A stretch of 64,000 bases of DNA, from assembly GCA_963847965.1 (NCBI GenBank), contig CAWKCG010000012.1:204339-268338 (forward strand), given 5' to 3'. The stretch's first letter is position 1. Every line of letters starts with the position of its first letter. The notes under the pieces were generated by a model, which did not search any database, was not told the DNA's origin, and saw nothing but the letters and a program-made list of their open reading frames with translations. Origin of the DNA: Palsa-504 sp963847965 (GTDB lineage: Bacteria; Actinomycetota; Actinomycetes; Streptosporangiales; Streptosporangiaceae). A program made the position numbers and the translations under genes. Below are positions 15,749 through 26,122 of the stretch, piece by piece.

Positions 15749-16896
15749 CGGGATCCCTCCCCTCCGGTGAACCGCCCGGGGGTGAACGGCGCCCATTCCG
15801 GGGCAGGCGGTTGACCGGTGAGCAGGGCCGCGGCGGCGTCCGCGGTCACCGGTGACATCAGGATCCCGTTGCGGTAGTGCCCGGTGGCCACGAGCAGCCC
15901 GTCCGGGCCGGACCAGCCGAGGATCGGGCCGTTGTCCGGGGTACCCGGGCGCAGGCCCGCGCAGGTCTCGGCCAGGATCAGCTCGCTGGTCACGGGGAGG
16001 ACGCTCATCGCGTCGTGCAGCAGGTCATGGACGGCGCCCGCGGTCACCGTCTGGTCCGGGCCGCGCTCTTCCTGGGTGGCGCCCACGATCAGCTCGCCGT
16101 CGGCGCGGGGCACCAGGTAGACATCGACGCCGCGGACGATGGCTCGGACCGAGTGGGTCAGGACGGGCGGCAGGCCCGCGGGGTGGCGCAGGCGCAGCAG
16201 CTGCCCCTTCACGGGACGGACCGCGGCGCGAACGGTTTCAGGCAGTCCCGCGATCAAGCCGGTCCAGTACCCGGCGGCCACGACCACCACACCCGAATCG
16301 ACGTCCCCGCCGTCGGCAAGCCGTACGCCCACCGCCCGCCCGTCGCGGGTGCGTACCTCGAGCACGCGGTCCCGGATGGTCCGCACCTTCACCATCCGCA
16401 CCGCCTCGCGCAGCGCGGCGGCGTACCGCCGGTTGTCGACCGACCAGTCGCCGGGGAACAGCACGCCGGCGCGCACGTCCGGGGCGAGGAACGGCTCCAG
16501 CTGGCGGCAGGTGCGAGCATCCAGTTCCCGGGCCTCCAGCCCGGCCGACCGGCGGAAGACGGTCAGCCGCGCCAGCGCCGCCTGGTCGCCCGGGTCGTAC
16601 GCGATGGCCAGCGTGCCCTCGCGGCGCAGCCCGATCTGGTGGCCCGTCAGCGCCTCGAGCTCGCCCGCGAAGGACCCGAACCGCCCGACCGCGAGCAGGT
16701 TGAGCCGCAGGAGTGCCCCCTCGCCGAACAGGCTCTCGGAGACCGGCGCCAGCATCCCGGCGGCCACCAGGGAGGCTCCGTCGCCCTGGTCCGGATCGGC
16801 CAGGACGACATCGAGCCCGGCGGCGGCCGCCCGCCAGGCGATCGCGGTCCCGATGACGCCGCCGCCCGCGACGATCACATCTGCGGTCTCGGCCAA
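15745..16896 (-). CDS. thiO: Glycine oxidase ThiO
   Basis: This 383-residue FAD-dependent oxidase has the dinucleotide-binding N-terminus VIVAGGGVIGTAIAWRAA and the DAO-family C-terminal sequence GLRPGTPDNGPILGWSGPDGLLVATGHYRNGI. ThiO oxidises glycine to the dehydroglycine used by ThiG, the aerobic route of thiazole formation. The TTG start at 16896 is supported by the GAAGGGAG ribosome site, which is also the 3' strand of the TPP riboswitch, meaning translation is directly under riboswitch control. It is the first gene of thiO-S-G-D. Confidence 0.95.
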   Translation of the reverse strand: MAETADVIVAGGGVIGTAIAWRAAAAGLDVVLADPDQGDGASLVAAGMLAPVSESLFGEGALLRLNLLAVGRFGSFAGELEALTGHQIGLRREGTLAIAYDPGDQAALARLTVFRRSAGLEARELDARTCRQLEPFLAPDVRAGVLFPGDWSVDNRRYAAALREAVRMVKVRTIRDRVLEVRTRDGRAVGVRLADGGDVDSGVVVVAAGYWTGLIAGLPETVRAAVRPVKGQLLRLRHPAGLPPVLTHSVRAIVRGVDVYLVPRADGELIVGATQEERGPDQTVTAGAVHDLLHDAMSVLPVTSELILAETCAGLRPGTPDNGPILGWSGPDGLLVATGHYRNGILMSPVTADAAAALLTGQPPAPEWAPFTPGRFTGGEGSR

Positions 16897-16900
16897 AGAG

Positions 16901-16984
16901 CACTCCCTTCGCCGGCATTACCCGGATCAGGTGCGACGGTCGGAGGCGCCTGGCCTCCCTCTCAGCCCGTTTGGGCTCCCGTGG
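16901..16984 (-). ncRNA. TPP riboswitch (THI element) of the thi operon
   Basis: On the minus strand the consensus blocks occur in order: GGGAGCCC, GGGCTGAGAGGG (pyrimidine-sensing helix), an apical hairpin GGAGGCCAGGCGCCTCC, then CACCTGATCCGGGTAATGCCGGCGAAGGGAG (pyrophosphate helix). The 3' end contains the thiO ribosome site only a few bases before its TTG, so TPP binding should block initiation. Confidence 0.96.
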
Positions 16985-17013
16985 TCAGTTGTTAGCCTAT
17001 ATCACCCGTGAGG

Positions 17014-17150
17014 GTGCTTCCGGGCAGGTGGTGGGGATGGGAGGCCGCTCCCGGGCAGGTGGTGGGACAGGAGCCGCACCTGGGCAGGACCGGAAGCCGC
17101 TCCCGGGCGGGTAATGGAGGTGGCAAGCCGTTTCCGGACAGGTGATTGGA
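17014..17150. repeat. Degenerate ~30-bp tandem repeats in the thiE leader
   Basis: About five units of the type gccgctcccgggcaggtggt, differing in length and sequence, fill the space between the TPP riboswitch and thiE. They replace any recognisable plus-strand riboswitch or promoter. Confidence 0.7.
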
Positions 17151-17157
17151 TGGCGGG

Positions 17158-17856
17158 ATGACACGCGACCTGCGGGAGCGGCTGGGCGACGCGCGGCTCT
17201 ATCTGTGTACCGACGCCCGGCGCGCGCAGGGTGACCTGGGCCAGTTCCTCGACGCCGTACTGGGCGCCGGGGTGGACATCGTGCAGCTCAGGGAGAAGGG
17301 CCTGGAGGCGCGCGAGGAACTCGGGCTGCTCGAGGTGTTCGCCGACGCGTGCCGGCGGCATGGCCGGCTGCTGGCGGTGAACGACCGGGCGGACGTGGCG
17401 CTCGCGTCCGGCGCCGACGTGCTCCACCTGGGCCAGGACGACCTGCCGGTCCCCGTGGCGCGGGAGATTCTCGGCGCCGGGCCGCTGATCGGGCGGAGCA
17501 GTCACAGCCCCGCCCAGGCCGACGCGGCGGCCGGCGAGCCGGGCGTCGACTACTTCTGCGCCGGGCCGGTCTGGGCCACGCCGACCAAGCCAGGCCGCCC
17601 GTCCACCGGTACCGGCCTGCTGGCCCACGTGGCGCGGGCCGAGCCCGCGCGGCCCTGGTTCGCGATCGGCGGGATCAGCCTGGCGCGGCTCGACGAGGTG
17701 CTCGCCGCCGGCGCGACCCGCGTGGTGGTGGTCCGCGCCATCACCGAGGCCGACGATCCCGCTGCCGCCGCCCGCTCCTTCGCGCGACGCCTGGCCGCCG
17801 GCTCCCGAAGGAGAGGTGCGCGCGGAGGGTATGAGGAGCGGGCAGTCCCCCCGTGA
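17158..17856 (+). CDS. thiE: Thiamine-phosphate synthase ThiE
   Basis: ThiE joins HMP-PP and thiazole phosphate to thiamine phosphate. The 232-residue TIM barrel has GVDIVQLREKGL, LLAVNDRADVALASGADVLHLGQDDLPV, the pyrophosphate-binding GRSSHSP, YFCAGPVWATPTKPG and FAIGGIS. The ATG at 17158 starts the family sequence; an in-frame ATG 12 bp earlier is less likely. The gene diverges from the riboswitch-led thiOSGD operon and has no plus-strand TPP motif of its own. The last ~15 residues are non-conserved and run into a G-rich repeat, so the natural stop may have been displaced. Confidence 0.95.
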   Translation: MTRDLRERLGDARLYLCTDARRAQGDLGQFLDAVLGAGVDIVQLREKGLEAREELGLLEVFADACRRHGRLLAVNDRADVALASGADVLHLGQDDLPVPVAREILGAGPLIGRSSHSPAQADAAAGEPGVDYFCAGPVWATPTKPGRPSTGTGLLAHVARAEPARPWFAIGGISLARLDEVLAAGATRVVVVRAITEADDPAAAARSFARRLAAGSRRRGARGGYEERAVPP

Positions 17857-17935
17857 GGGGGGCCGAGGGGGTTTGGGGGGAAAGGCTTCCCCCCAAGCTC
17901 GGGGGGATCCGGGGGGTCGTCCCCCCGGGCCAGCA
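17849..17935. repeat. G-rich dispersed repeat, copy A
   Basis: A ~85-bp block of G6/C6 runs with nested palindromes. Its core gctcggggggatccgggggg followed by tcgtccccccgggccagcac recurs nearly unchanged at 42715-42822 inside selB. Here it lies between thiE and the mannosidase gene and contributes the thiE stop. Confidence 0.8.
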
Positions 17936-17961
17936 CCGTCCTCCCCGACTAGCATCAAAAT

Positions 17962-20900
17962 ATGCGGATCGCTGGCGTTGAATCGACTGACCTGTTCGTA
18001 GGGACCGCGCAGCGCCCGCTGCAGGTCATCCGGGTCACGGTGGTCAATGACGGGCCCGGCAGCGCCACGGACACGGCGGCCGAGGTGCACGTGCAGGGGC
18101 CCGGGGTGAGGAACCACGGGCCGTTCGGCATCACGGGGATGAGCCAGGGAGAACAGGAGACCTTCGAGGTCCCGGTGGAATTCTCCGCTCCCTATCAGCC
18201 CGGGAGCACGCGGCGGGTCACGGTGGCGGTCGAGACCTCCTCGGGGCGCGCCGAGACCGAGGCTGACATCACCGCCGCCGAGCCTGGCTGGACGATGTGG
18301 ATGGTCAGCCACTTCCACTACGACCCGGTGTGGTGGAACACGCAGGGCCAGTTCACCGAGGCGAAGCTCAGCCTGCCTGACGAGAACGGCAACCTGCCCG
18401 ACATGAGGTCCGCCTTCGACCTGGTCGGCGCGCACCTGGACAAGGCCAGGAAGGACGGGGACTACAAGTTCGTGCTGGCCGAGATCGACTACCTCAAGCC
18501 GTACTTCGACGCGTACCCGCAGGACAGGCAGGACCTGCGCCGGCTGATGGCCGAAGGCCGGGTGGAGATCGTCGGCGGGAACTACAACGAGCCGAGCACC
18601 ACCCTGATCTGCGCCGAGGCCATCATCCGCAACGCGGTGACCGGGATCGGGTTCCAGCGGGACGTCTTCGGCGGGGACCCGAAGGTCTCGTGGATGCTTG
18701 ACGTCTTCGGGCATGACCCGGGGTATCCGGGCCTGATGGCGGCGGCGGGCCTGACCGCCTCGGCCTGGGCCAGGGGGCCGTTCCACCAGTGGGGCCCGCG
18801 CGGGGTCGAGGGCGGCATCGGGCGGATGCAGTTCAGGACCGAGTTCGAGTGGATTTCGCCGGATGGCCAGGGGCTGCTCACGCACTACATGGCGCACCAC
18901 TACGGCGCGGGCTGGCGGCTGAACTCGCTACCGGACCTGCAGGCCGCCGAACTGGAGGCCTACGGGCAGTTCCGCGCGCTCGCTCAGGTCGCCGCCACCC
19001 GCAACGTCATGCTGCCGGTCGGCGTGGACCACGTCATCCCGGCCCGGTGGGTGACGGACATCCACCGGAGCTGGAACCAGCGGTACGTGTGGCCGCGGTT
19101 CACCACGGCCGTGCCCAGCGAGTTCTTCGCCGCCGTCCGCGCCGAGGCGGGCAGCGGGGACCGGACGGGCGCCTGGATCACGCCGCAGACCAGGGACATG
19201 AACCCGATCTACACCGGCAAGGACGTGTCCTGCATCGACACCAAGCAGGGGCAGCGGGCGATCGAGACCGTCGTCCTTGAGGCCGAGCGGCTGGCGACGT
19301 TGGCCTGGCTGGCCGGGGCGCCGTTCCCGCACGCGGCGCTGGACAAGGCGTGGCGGATGCTGGCCTTCGGCGCGCACCACGACGGCATCACCGGGGTGGA
19401 ATCCGACCAGGTGTACCTGGACCTGCTGGGCGGCTGGCGTGAGGCCTGGGAGCTCGGCTCGGCCGCGCGGCACGATGCCGTCTCCTACCTGGCCGGAGAG
19501 CAGGACGGTCCCGGCCTGACGGTCAGCGTGTTCAATGGGCTGGCCCGCCCGCGCGACGGGGTGGCGCGGGTCACGGTGCAGGTGCCCGACGACGGAACGC
19601 GGTGGCTGGAGGTCCTGGACGCCTCCGGGCAGCAGGTGCGATGCCTCGCCGAGGGGGTCCGGCGCCGGCCGGACTCCTCGCTCGCCGAGGTGACGCTCAC
19701 GCTGGGAGTCCGCGGCGTGCCGGCGCTGGGGTTCCAGGCGTACCGGCTGGTTCCCGCGGACCCGGCAGGCGAGGCGGCCAGCGGATGGCGCGAGGACGCC
19801 TTCCCGGCGCCGAACACCATCGAGAACGGCATCTACCGGGTCACCGCGGATCCGGCGCGCGGCGGGACGGTCCGCGTCACCGACAAGCGCCTCCGCGCCG
19901 ACCTGCTGACCGGACCGGGCAACGAGCTGGTCATCCAGGACGAGTACGCGCAGCACCCCAAGCACAACGAGGGACCCTGGCACCTGTCGCCGAAGGGGCC
20001 GGGGCTGGGATCGGCGTCGGTGCCGGCCCGGGTGCGGCAGGAACGGTGCCCGATCGGCGCGCGGCTGGTGGCGTCGTACACCCTCGGCGGGTTCGAGGTC
20101 ACCCAGGAGAGCCTGCTGTGGGAAGACGCGGACCGGGTCGAGTTCCGCACCCACGTCGACGAGTTTGGCGGGCATGACCGGCTGCTCCGTGTCCGCTTCC
20201 CGGCCGACGTCCCCGGCGGGCTGCCGGTGTACCAGACCGCGACCGCGGTGATCGGCCGCTCGTTCGGCGTGACGGACGTGGACTCCAAGGATCACTGGTA
20301 CACGCGGGACTGCGCCGCCCAGCAGTGGTTCGGCCTGAGCTCGGTGGCGCGGGTGCGCACCAGCGGTCCTGCCGGGCTGACGGAGGCGATCGGCGTCGCC
20401 GAGATCGTCTGCCCGGACGACCCGGACGGCATGCGCGAACAGGTACGTGACCTGGTGGCCGCGCTGGCGGCGGCCGGGGTGACCGCGACGACCAGCCAGG
20501 CCGACGGGCCCAGGTACGGCGCGAACGACGCCGACTCCAACCTGCCCGACGCCAGGATCGCGGTCGGCGGGCCCGACGCGAACACGTTCACCGCCGAGGT
20601 GCTGTCAGGTACCGGGCCCGGCTACGCGAAGGCGCTGGCGGCCAGGCTGTCCGCGCGGGCCGGCGGCGGGATGGCGCGGCTGTGGGTGCCGGGCGGGCGC
20701 AGCCGGGAGGACGCCTTCGGGCCGGATCCCGACCTGCGCGGGGCGACGGACCTGCCGGTGCTGATCGTGGCGGGCACCGGTCCCGGCGAGCTGGCCGCGG
20801 CGACCGCGGCCCTGGCCGAGGACCTGGCGGACGCCCTGATCGACGCCGGTGACCAGGTCGAAGGCGATGACGCGGCCGAACCGGCCGGGGCTGCGGTGTC

Positions 20901-22358
20901 CGTGCCGCTCGCGGACCGGTCGGTCGCGGTGCTGAACCGGGGCACGCCCGGCTGCGTGGTCACGCCGGACGGCACGCTGCACGTGTCGCTGATGCGCTCC
21001 TGCAGCGCCTGGCCGTCCGGGATATGGATCGACGGCGACCGCCGCACCGCGCCGGACGGCAGCAGTTTCGCCTGGCAGCACTGGAGCCACACGTTCGAGT
21101 ACGCGCTCACCTCGGGGGCGGGCGACTGGCGGGCCGCCGGATTCGCCGCCAGCGCCGAGGACTACAACCACGACCTGATCGCGGTGGCGGCGGGCGGCGC
21201 GCCGGAGATGGCCGGAGCCGGCCTGCTGACGGTGGAACCGGCCACGGTCACGCTCAACGCGCTCAAGCCGCGCGGCAACCCGCTCGCCTCGGGCCGGACC
21301 CCGGCCGACGGCGCGGATGAGGTCACCATCCGCCTGCGGGAGACCAGCGGGCAGGCCACGACCGCGCGGGTCCGGCTGGCCGACCCTGCCGCCGGGGTCA
21401 CGCAGGCGTGGCTCACCGACCTGCTCGAGGAGTCGGACGGTGCGGCCCTGCCGGTCAGCGATCCGGCTGACGGCAGCATCGGTGTCGACATGCCGGCTTT
21501 CGGTACGGTGACCCTGGTCGCGCGGACGCGTCCGCGCCAGGCGCCGGCAGGCCGCGGAACGGCGCCGTCCGCCGAACCGGTCGAGCCGATTCACGCGCGG
21601 TACTGGCTGCACGGGAAGGGGCCGGCGCGGCCGGGAACGTCCCGGTCGCGGCCCACTTCTCCCCCACCAGGGTCACCCTCACGGACCTGGGCGACACCGC
21701 GGCGCTCACGCTGACCGTCGGTTGCGGGGCCGAGCCGGCCGCCGGGACGGTGGAACTGGTCGTGCCCGACGGGCTCACCGTCACCGCCCCGCGGGACCTG
21801 CGCTACGAGCTGGCGCCCGGCGGGTACGCGGCCTGGGACCTGGCCGTTCGGGCCGAACCGGGTACCGCCGCAGGACGCTATTTCGTCGCGGCGCGGATCG
21901 GGGACGGGCTCGGCCACCTCCTGGAGGACACGGCCATGGTCGCGGTCGGCGAGCGCCGCTGGCCTGACCCGTCGCTGCCACCTGAAGATGCGCTCGAGCG
22001 GATGCAGTCCGACTACGCCGCGACCGCGGGCGAGGTGGAGGTGGCCTTGCTGACGCCCGAGGTGCGAGTGACCCCGGGCGGGCGGGGAGAGCTGCAGGTC
22101 AGCATCACCAGCGCCCTGGCGTCCGAGCTTCACGGCGAGGCGCAGCTGGTCTCGCCGTTCGGCACCTGGGACATGCTCGGCCCGCGGACGCAGGGGTTCA
22201 GCCTGACGCCGCAGGCATCCGCGGTGCTGCGCTTCGACGTCGCCGCGCCGCAGACCGCCCGGCCGGGGGCGCGGTGGTGGGCGCTGGTCAAAGTGATGTA
22301 TTACGGGCGAGTTCGGTACACCGAGTCCATCCCGGTTTTCGTGGACGCCGAATACTGA
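17962..22358 (+). CDS. GH38-type alpha-mannosidase, very long, with one frameshift near 21621
   Basis: A predicted alpha-mannosidase-like glycoside hydrolase, cytoplasmic as no signal peptide is visible. Residues ~1-105 look like a NEW3-type beta-sandwich. The GH38 catalytic domain begins WMVSHFHYDPVWW (zinc-ligand HxD) and contains WMLDVFGHDPGYPGLM with the nucleophile Asp; a middle helical domain and long beta-sandwich C-terminus follow. The reading frame breaks in the G4 run at 21618-21621: beyond it, the next frame encodes NVPVAAHFSPTRVTLTDLGD and continues as NEW3-like domains to VFVDAEY at 22358. Adding one G restores a 1,465-residue protein. Such enzymes process plant or fungal glycans or host N-glycans; the substrate is not deducible. 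Confidence 0.85.
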
Positions 22359-22435
22359 CCCCTACGCTGCGGGCGAACAGGGTAGGTTTGGAGTCAGCTT
22401 GTTGCTCATTTCAACAGCGTGAACCCAGAGGAGCC

Positions 22436-25003
22436 ATGCATTCGGCCACCGCTTTGCTCAGCGGTAACCTGCCCGCAGAGCCGAACAGCTTCATCGGGCG
22501 CGAGCGCGACCTAGCCGAGCTGGCCAGGCTCCTCGGTGAGGTTCGGGTGCTGACGCTGAGCGGCCCCGGTGGCATCGGCAAGACCAGGCTCGCGGTCCGG
22601 CTCGCGCGTGACGTGATCGACACGGACGGTGCGGCCGACGGGATCGGCCTCGACGAGGCGTGGCTGGTCGAGCTGGCCGACTGGCACGGGCAGACGGCCG
22701 ACCTGGTTGCCGCCACGATCGGCGTACGCGAGGAGCAGGGCGTACCGCTCGCGCACACGCTGGCCGAGGCCCTGCGCTCGCGGCACCTGCTGCTGGTGCT
22801 CGACACCTGCGAGCACCAGGTCAGCGACTGCGCCACGCTCGTGCAGCTGCTGCTGGCGCGGTGCCCGTGGCTGCGGATCATCGCCACGAGCCGCGAGCCG
22901 CTGCGAGTCCGCGGCGAGACCGTCTGGCGGGTGCCGCCGCTAGACCTGCCGCCCGAGGGCGCCGTCGCCGCGGACGTGACTGCGCATGAGGCCGTCCGGC
23001 TCTTCGCGGCGCGGGCGGCGGGCGCCAGGCCCGGTTTCACCCTGACCGAGGAGAACGCGGCGCCGGTGGCCCGACTGTGCCGGACGCTGGACGGCATCCC
23101 GCTGGGCATCGAGCTGTCCGCGGCGCGGGTGCGGGCGCTGTCGGTCGAGCAGATCGCCGACCGGCTGCGCGACCGGTTCCAGCTGCTCGACTCGGGCGAC
23201 CGGACCGCGCCGCCCAGGCAGCAGACGCTGCGGGCCACCGTGGACTGGAGCTACGAGCTGCTCGACGAGCCGGAGCAGACACTGCTGCGCCGGCTGGCCG
23301 TGTTCTCCGGCTGGAACCTGGACATGGCCGAGCAGGTGTGCTCCGACGACCTCATCCCGGCCGACGCGGTGCTTGGCCTGCTCATCTCCCTTATCGACAA
23401 GTCGCTCGTGGTGCTGGACGGCGAGGCCGCCGGAGACGCCAGGTACCGGCTGCTCGACACGATCAGGGAGTACGCCGCCGAGCGGCTCGCCGCCGCGGGC
23501 GAGCAGGACGCGCTGGCCCTGCGGCATCGTGACTGCGTGCTCACGCTGGTCGAGAAGACCGCCGACAAGATGTTCCGCCGCGGTGCACCGCCCTGGCCGG
23601 TGCGCCTGGCCATCTTCCGCCGCGGCATCGTCGAGTACGGCAACTTCCGGATCGCGCTGGCCACGTGCCTGGCGCACGGCCACACCGACGAGGGACTGCG
23701 GCTCTGCACCGGGCTGCGGAACATGTGGGTCCCGCACGGCGACCAGCGCGAGGCGGCCTCCTGGTTCGACCGGTTCCTGGCCGCCGATGCCAGCGACGTT
23801 TCTCCCCGCGTGCGGGGACGGGTGCTGGCCGGCCGCGCGGACATCGCCTTCGACCTGCAGGAGTACGACGTGCTGCTCCGCAGCGCGCAGCAGGGCCTGG
23901 AGCTGAGCCGGGCGTGCGGCGATGACGTCACCGTGCCGACCGCGCTGCGGGTCCTCGGCCAGGCCGCCCTGCGGGCGGGCCGGGTCGGCGACGCCACCGC
24001 GCTTATCGACGAGGCCGTCACCGCGGCCGAGGCGGCGGGCAACGACTGGGAGACGGGGCTCACGCTGGCCGCCAGGGCCGCGATCGCGGTCCGCCAGGGC
24101 AAGCTGAAGTCGGCGCAGCGGTCGTACGAAGCCGCGCTCGACGTACTCAGCGATAACGTCCGCTGGGGGGTGGCCCAGGTCCAGTACGGGCTGGGCACCG
24201 TCGCTCGGGCCCGCGGCGACGCCGACCTGGCGGTGCAGCACTTCGAGGACGCCGCGGAGATCTTCCGCGAGCTGGACGCACGGCCCGAGATAGCCCGCTG
24301 CCTGGCCGGAGTCGGCTGGATCGCGCTGAGCCGCGGCGACCTTGACCTGGCCGAGGACAGGCTGGCCGAAGCTCTGCGGCTGAACCAGGCGTCCGGGCAG
24401 CGGCTCGGCATCGCCCGCGGGCTTGAGGCGTTCGCGACGCTCGCGGCGGCCCGGCAGCAGCCCGAGCGGGCCGCCCGCCTGGCCGGAGCCGCCTGCCAGC
24501 TGCGCGAATCCCTCGGACACCCGGCCGGCCTCGGCTCCAAGGTGGAAGAAGTGCTCGAGCTGGCCCGTGACGGGCTCGGGGCGGCCACCGCCGCCGCCCT
24601 GTTCGCGGCGGGGCGCGAGATGACCGTCGAGCAGGCCACTGGGTACGCGTTCGCCGCGCAGGCCGACAGGTCCGGTCCCGGCCCCGGGCCCGCGGCGCCC
24701 GCCGGGTCGGCGGAGCCGAAAGAGCCCGCCTGGACCAACCCGGCGCGGCTGGCGGCCGTGTCGACGTCGCGTAACGACGCGGACGGATCTCACCTGGCCA
24801 GGGCCGCCTCGCCACTTACCCAGCGGGAAGCCGAGATCGTTCTCCTGATCGCCCGGGGCCTGACAAACAAGGAGATCGCCGACGAACTGGTGATCAGCCC
24901 GGCGACCGCGGCGCGCCACGTGGCGAACATCCTCAACAAGCTCGGTTTCAGCAAGCGTGCACAAGTTGCCTCATGGGCCGCGCGCCACGAGCCGCCCCGC
25001 TGA
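22436..25003 (+). CDS. NB-ARC/TPR transcriptional regulator with C-terminal LuxR helix-turn-helix
   Basis: The 855-residue cytoplasmic STAND-type regulator has an ATPase N-terminus with Walker A LSGPGGIGKTRLA (~residue 45), Walker B HLLLVLDTCEHQ and sensor TSREPLRVRGE; a winged-helix region (LRATVDWSYELLDEPEQTLLRRLAVF); a long TPR-like helical sensor region (~400-760); and a LuxR HTH at the end (PLTQREAEIVLLIARGLTNK). Family members act as ATP-driven, ligand-triggered switches. The ATG at 22436 follows an AGAGGAG ribosome site. It lies 77 bp behind the mannosidase gene, which it may regulate, but nothing in the sequence proves this. Confidence 0.92.
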   Translation: MHSATALLSGNLPAEPNSFIGRERDLAELARLLGEVRVLTLSGPGGIGKTRLAVRLARDVIDTDGAADGIGLDEAWLVELADWHGQTADLVAATIGVREEQGVPLAHTLAEALRSRHLLLVLDTCEHQVSDCATLVQLLLARCPWLRIIATSREPLRVRGETVWRVPPLDLPPEGAVAADVTAHEAVRLFAARAAGARPGFTLTEENAAPVARLCRTLDGIPLGIELSAARVRALSVEQIADRLRDRFQLLDSGDRTAPPRQQTLRATVDWSYELLDEPEQTLLRRLAVFSGWNLDMAEQVCSDDLIPADAVLGLLISLIDKSLVVLDGEAAGDARYRLLDTIREYAAERLAAAGEQDALALRHRDCVLTLVEKTADKMFRRGAPPWPVRLAIFRRGIVEYGNFRIALATCLAHGHTDEGLRLCTGLRNMWVPHGDQREAASWFDRFLAADASDVSPRVRGRVLAGRADIAFDLQEYDVLLRSAQQGLELSRACGDDVTVPTALRVLGQAALRAGRVGDATALIDEAVTAAEAAGNDWETGLTLAARAAIAVRQGKLKSAQRSYEAALDVLSDNVRWGVAQVQYGLGTVARARGDADLAVQHFEDAAEIFRELDARPEIARCLAGVGWIALSRGDLDLAEDRLAEALRLNQASGQRLGIARGLEAFATLAAARQQPERAARLAGAACQLRESLGHPAGLGSKVEEVLELARDGLGAATAAALFAAGREMTVEQATGYAFAAQADRSGPGPGPAAPAGSAEPKEPAWTNPARLAAVSTSRNDADGSHLARAASPLTQREAEIVLLIARGLTNKEIADELVISPATAARHVANILNKLGFSKRAQVASWAARHEPPR

Positions 25004-25242
25004 TCCGAAGTGGATCGCCCGCGCCACAAGATGCACACCAGAATGCACAGTTCGGCGCATGTGTACATAGGCCCCGCCGGCATAGCGTGCAATGGTCGCT
25101 CACGCAGGCGGTGCCGGGACCCGAGCCTGGCGCCACCGGTTCCCAAGGGGGGGTGGGAACCGGGCCAGCCGGCTGCGGCGGCCGGGCGGGTCCCGGCTCC
25201 ACGCCTGGACCCGCCCGTCATGCACTCAGGCGGGAGGTTCTG

Positions 25243-26085
25243 GTGGAGTTCGGCGTCAGTGCCGTGGCGAGCATCGAGGCGGAACTGGATGCTCCGAGCG
25301 CGGGCGGGTCGCACCGGGCGATTACCGGGCACATCCTCCGGCTGGCGGACGGGGCAGGCTACGGAGCCGCCCTCATCGACGCCGCCGACGGCACCGTGAC
25401 CACGTGGCCCCAGTTCGCGCGCACGGTGCGCGCGGCGGCCCACGGGCTCGGCAGGCGCGGCGTGCGGGACGACGATGCGGTCGGCATCTTCGTCGCGGAC
25501 GCGGCCAGCCACGCGGTGGCGGTCCACGCCGTGCGCGCGGCCGGCGCCGCCGCCTGGCCCATCCGCCCCGCGGCCACCACGGCCGACATTGCCGCCCAGC
25601 TCAACGCCTGCCGGGCCAGGCTGCTGATCACCTCGGCCCCGCTGGCCGAACTCGCCATCGAGGCCGCGGAGCGGAGCTGGGTGCGCCAGGTATTCGCGTT
25701 CGGCGAGGCCGCGGCGACGACCCCGTTCGGCGACCTGCTCGACGCGGCGGAACAACCGCGGCGGCAGGAGAACGGCAGCGCCGACCGGGACCCGGGAACG
25801 GCACGGCAGGGCCCGGTGCCGATCTCTGACCTGGCCGGGCTCACCCTGGCCGGCGGGCCCAGGCTGACCCGCTGGGACGTGGTAGTGGCCGCGCCGCCGT
25901 GCGGCGAACCTGACGCCTATACCCTGCTGCTCGACCTCGCCCTCATCGCCGGGGCCACCATCGTGGCGGCGCCGACCGATCAGCTCACGGCCGCGATAAG
26001 CGCCTACCACGGCACCGCGGCGATAGCGCCCCGCGGGACTCGCGTCGAGGGCCTACCCGCGGCCCAGGTCTTCAGCGTCGGCTAG
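25243..26085 (+). CDS. ANL (acyl-CoA synthetase) N-domain-like protein lacking the AMP-binding P-loop
   Basis: The 280-residue protein follows the opening of AMP-dependent ligases (VTTWPQFARTVRAAAHGLGRRGVRDDDAVGIFV, AARLLIT-like and VRQVFAFGEAAATTPFGDLL segments). Where ligases have the A3 P-loop SSGTTGLPKG it shows only a short linker, then resumes with RLTRWDVVVAAPP and LIAGATIVAAPTD-like pieces and stops. The adenylate-forming core and C-terminal lid are missing, so catalysis is unlikely. The GTG start at 25243 has a GGGAGG ribosome site. It converges with the Lrp-type regulator gene. A regulatory or binding role, or a decayed ligase, are the alternatives. Confidence 0.7.
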   Translation: MEFGVSAVASIEAELDAPSAGGSHRAITGHILRLADGAGYGAALIDAADGTVTTWPQFARTVRAAAHGLGRRGVRDDDAVGIFVADAASHAVAVHAVRAAGAAAWPIRPAATTADIAAQLNACRARLLITSAPLAELAIEAAERSWVRQVFAFGEAAATTPFGDLLDAAEQPRRQENGSADRDPGTARQGPVPISDLAGLTLAGGPRLTRWDVVVAAPPCGEPDAYTLLLDLALIAGATIVAAPTDQLTAAISAYHGTAAIAPRGTRVEGLPAAQVFSVG

Positions 26086-26122
26086 GATCCGAGGACCCCG
26101 GGCTGGTCGTAGGCCCCCCGGT

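Noticed and set aside
17002..18900. Minus-strand frame across thiE and the mannosidase start
   Set aside because: Shadow of two recognised plus-strand genes.
22940..24964. Long minus-strand frames opposite the LuxR-type regulator
   Set aside because: Low-complexity Arg/Gly/Pro composition typical of GC-rich shadows; the plus strand carries all domain motifs.
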